Shown piece after piece: positions 4,983-6,247 of a stretch of 6,247 nt of DNA. Each line of letters starts with the position of its first letter. The first letter of the stretch is position 1. The notes beneath the pieces are model-generated. The model was not told the DNA's origin and made no database searches. It was given only the letters and a program-made list of their open reading frames with translations. A program made the translations under genes and the position numbers. Source of the stretch: Caryophanales bacterium UBA5632 (GTDB taxonomy: Bacteria > Bacillota_I > Bacilli_A > Izemoplasmatales > Hujiaoplasmataceae); assembly GCA_002421405.1 (NCBI GenBank), contig DIJY01000007.1, positions 1-6,247 of the forward strand, given 5' to 3'.

Positions 4983-4991
4983 CTAAACCAG

Positions 4992-6247
4992 ATGATTGCA
5001 CAACATTACGAAACAAGAGAATTCGTTTATCCGATTGACAGGAATACTCTGTATTTAAAACTTTATCTCAATTCCAAAGAAAATTATCAAGTCACTTTGA
5101 TTTATTGGAAAAGATTTCATGAAGATCAAATTCTATCAAAGAAAATGTCAAATCGTTCCATTGATGGAAATAGTCCTTATTTTACCGGTGTGATTGAATC
5201 CGTTGAACCGATTCATTATATTCGCTATTACTTTCAACTAACCAATGGTAAAGAAACCCTGTATTTCACCCCGTGGGGTATTGAATCGGATGCTCCCAAA
5301 AAATCCTTTGAATACATGTACGTTAATACGTTAGACATCTTAAGTGAGGTTCAGTCATTTCAAGGACTTATGGGATATCATGTGTTTTTGGACCGTTTTT
5401 ATAACGGTGATAAAACCAATGATCCCCAAGCAACCGTTTCTTGGAATTCTGTACCGACACGAGAAAATGTCTTTGGGGGCGACCTTGAAGGATTAAGACA
5501 AAAATTACCGTATTTAATGGATTTAGGGATCTCAGTCGTGTTCTTACTCCCCATCTTTAAGGCCAACTCCAATCATAAATACGATACCTTAGATTATTTT
5601 CAAATTGATCCTGCCTATGGCACTTTAGATGAACTGAAAAGACTTGTTCGGGAAATGCATCAATTGGGTATGAAAATCGTTTTGGATGGCGTATTCAATC
5701 ATATTGGCTTTCATTCTCCTTTGTTTCAAGATGTCATCAACTTAGGACGGAAATCTCAATACTTTGATTGGTTTTATATCAATGGCGATACGGTTGATAC
5801 CGAAAAAGTCAATTATGAGTGCGTTGGCGATTATCAATGGATGCCAAAACTCAATTATTCATCGAATAGTCTGAGACAATATATCATTTCAATCGGTCAA
5901 TATTGGATTAAAGAAGCCGATATTGATGGTTGGCGACTTGATGTCGCTGATGAAGTCGATTATACGTTTTGGGGCGAATTTAGAAGAGCAATCAAACCTT
6001 TAAAAGAGACGATTCTTGTCGCCGAAACATGGAAAGACGGGAAAGATTTATTAAGAGGCGATCAGATGGATTCGGTGATGAATTACAAACTGAGAGAATT
6101 GATTATCAATTTTCTCACAATGGAATCCCTCACCGTCAAACGCTTAAATAATCGCATTGAAAAACTATTGTTTGAATATCCTGAAGTCACACATCCTACC
6201 TTATATAATCATTTATCAAGCCATGACACCGAACGAATTATCAATAC
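4992..6247 (+). CDS. GH13_20-type neopullulanase/cyclomaltodextrinase/maltogenic amylase (partial)
   Basis: The first 418 residues of an alpha-glucan hydrolase, running off the window edge; family members are near 580-590 residues. It should hydrolyse maltodextrins, cyclodextrins or pullulan. No signal peptide is present, so it acts in the cytoplasm on imported sugars. Residues about 1-115 fit the N-terminal CBM34-like domain. The catalytic barrel follows, with GYHVFLDRFYNGD (128-140), SNHKYDTLDYFQIDP (193-207), DGVFNH (232-237), the subfamily signature MPKLN (284-288), GWRLDVADE (313-321, nucleophile Asp317), AETW (344-347, acid/base Glu345) and SHDTERI (410-416, Asp412). The missing part holds the end of the barrel and the C-terminal beta domain. 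The frame has a stop at 4980 and no other start before 4992. It follows the repressor gene by 71 bp with no terminator, so the two are probably co-transcribed. Confidence 0.93.
   Translation, partial: MIAQHYETREFVYPIDRNTLYLKLYLNSKENYQVTLIYWKRFHEDQILSKKMSNRSIDGNSPYFTGVIESVEPIHYIRYYFQLTNGKETLYFTPWGIESDAPKKSFEYMYVNTLDILSEVQSFQGLMGYHVFLDRFYNGDKTNDPQATVSWNSVPTRENVFGGDLEGLRQKLPYLMDLGISVVFLLPIFKANSNHKYDTLDYFQIDPAYGTLDELKRLVREMHQLGMKIVLDGVFNHIGFHSPLFQDVINLGRKSQYFDWFYINGDTVDTEKVNYECVGDYQWMPKLNYSSNSLRQYIISIGQYWIKEADIDGWRLDVADEVDYTFWGEFRRAIKPLKETILVAETWKDGKDLLRGDQMDSVMNYKLRELIINFLTMESLTVKRLNNRIEKLLFEYPEVTHPTLYNHLSSHDTERIIN

Noticed and set aside
4921..4991. Terminator between the repressor and the enzyme gene
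   Set aside because: The 9-bp hairpin at 4958-4981 has no T-run after it and sits between the ribosome site and the start codon. ATCAT/ATGAT at 4922-4938 is only 5 bp. Neither looks like a Rho-independent terminator.
4962..4994. TGA at 4980 read as Trp (genetic code 4), giving a longer enzyme N-terminus from TTG 4962
   Set aside because: All Trp codons I read in the complete genes are TGG, and TGA serves as the stop of the response regulator at 58-60. The ATG at 4992 also fits the usual N-terminal length of the family. A Mycoplasma-type code is therefore not supported here.

Overview
The window is AT-rich bacterial DNA with tightly packed genes, strong Shine-Dalgarno sites and Rho-independent terminators. 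This points to a low-GC Gram-positive relative: Bacillota, or the wall-less Mycoplasmatota side such as Acholeplasma or Izemoplasma-like lineages. That placement is an inference. The standard bacterial code (table 11) fits: every Trp codon I read is TGG, and the first gene stops at a TGA that overlaps the next start. No mobile elements, CRISPR arrays, rRNA or tRNA genes were seen.

Layout. (1) Positions 1-1076 hold the last 19 codons of an OmpR-type response regulator, overlapping (ATGA) a complete membrane sensor histidine kinase with a very short external loop. (2) A long-stemmed bidirectional terminator at about 1116-1178 separates the kinase from a convergent minus-strand gene for a multi-pass membrane protein of the YwaF/TIGR02206 (TMEM164-related) type, which has its own sigma-A-like promoter. 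(3) A second perfect hairpin terminator (2114-2150) ends a minus-strand gene for a large surface lipoprotein of unknown function, with a Ser/Thr-rich stalk and a beta-helix-like C-terminus. (4) A 386-bp regulatory region (3521-3906) divides the divergently transcribed lipoprotein gene from a plus-strand sugar operon. (5) That operon encodes a LacI/MalR-type repressor and, 71 bp later, a cytoplasmic GH13 neopullulanase/cyclomaltodextrinase-type enzyme cut by the window edge.

The most informative part is the control region of the sugar operon. A TTGACA/TAGACT extended -10 promoter is followed at once by a CcpA cre-like site and a perfect 16-bp palindrome built on GCAACCGGTTGC. The same 12-bp core recurs 88 bp downstream, just ahead of the repressor gene. 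This suggests autorepression by looping of the MalR-like repressor, together with carbon catabolite repression of maltodextrin use. An 11-bp element (GATATTTGAAA) occurs in inverted orientation upstream of both divergent promoters and forms one arm of a 39-bp dyad near the lipoprotein promoter, so the lipoprotein may be co-regulated with the sugar genes. The enzyme gene has no Shine-Dalgarno close to its start. A good one lies 35 nt upstream, separated from the ATG by a perfect 9-bp hairpin and a six-codon TTG-initiated ORF. I found no clear evidence of a wholly new multi-gene system; the novelty lies in these regulatory arrangements and in the uncharacterised lipoprotein.
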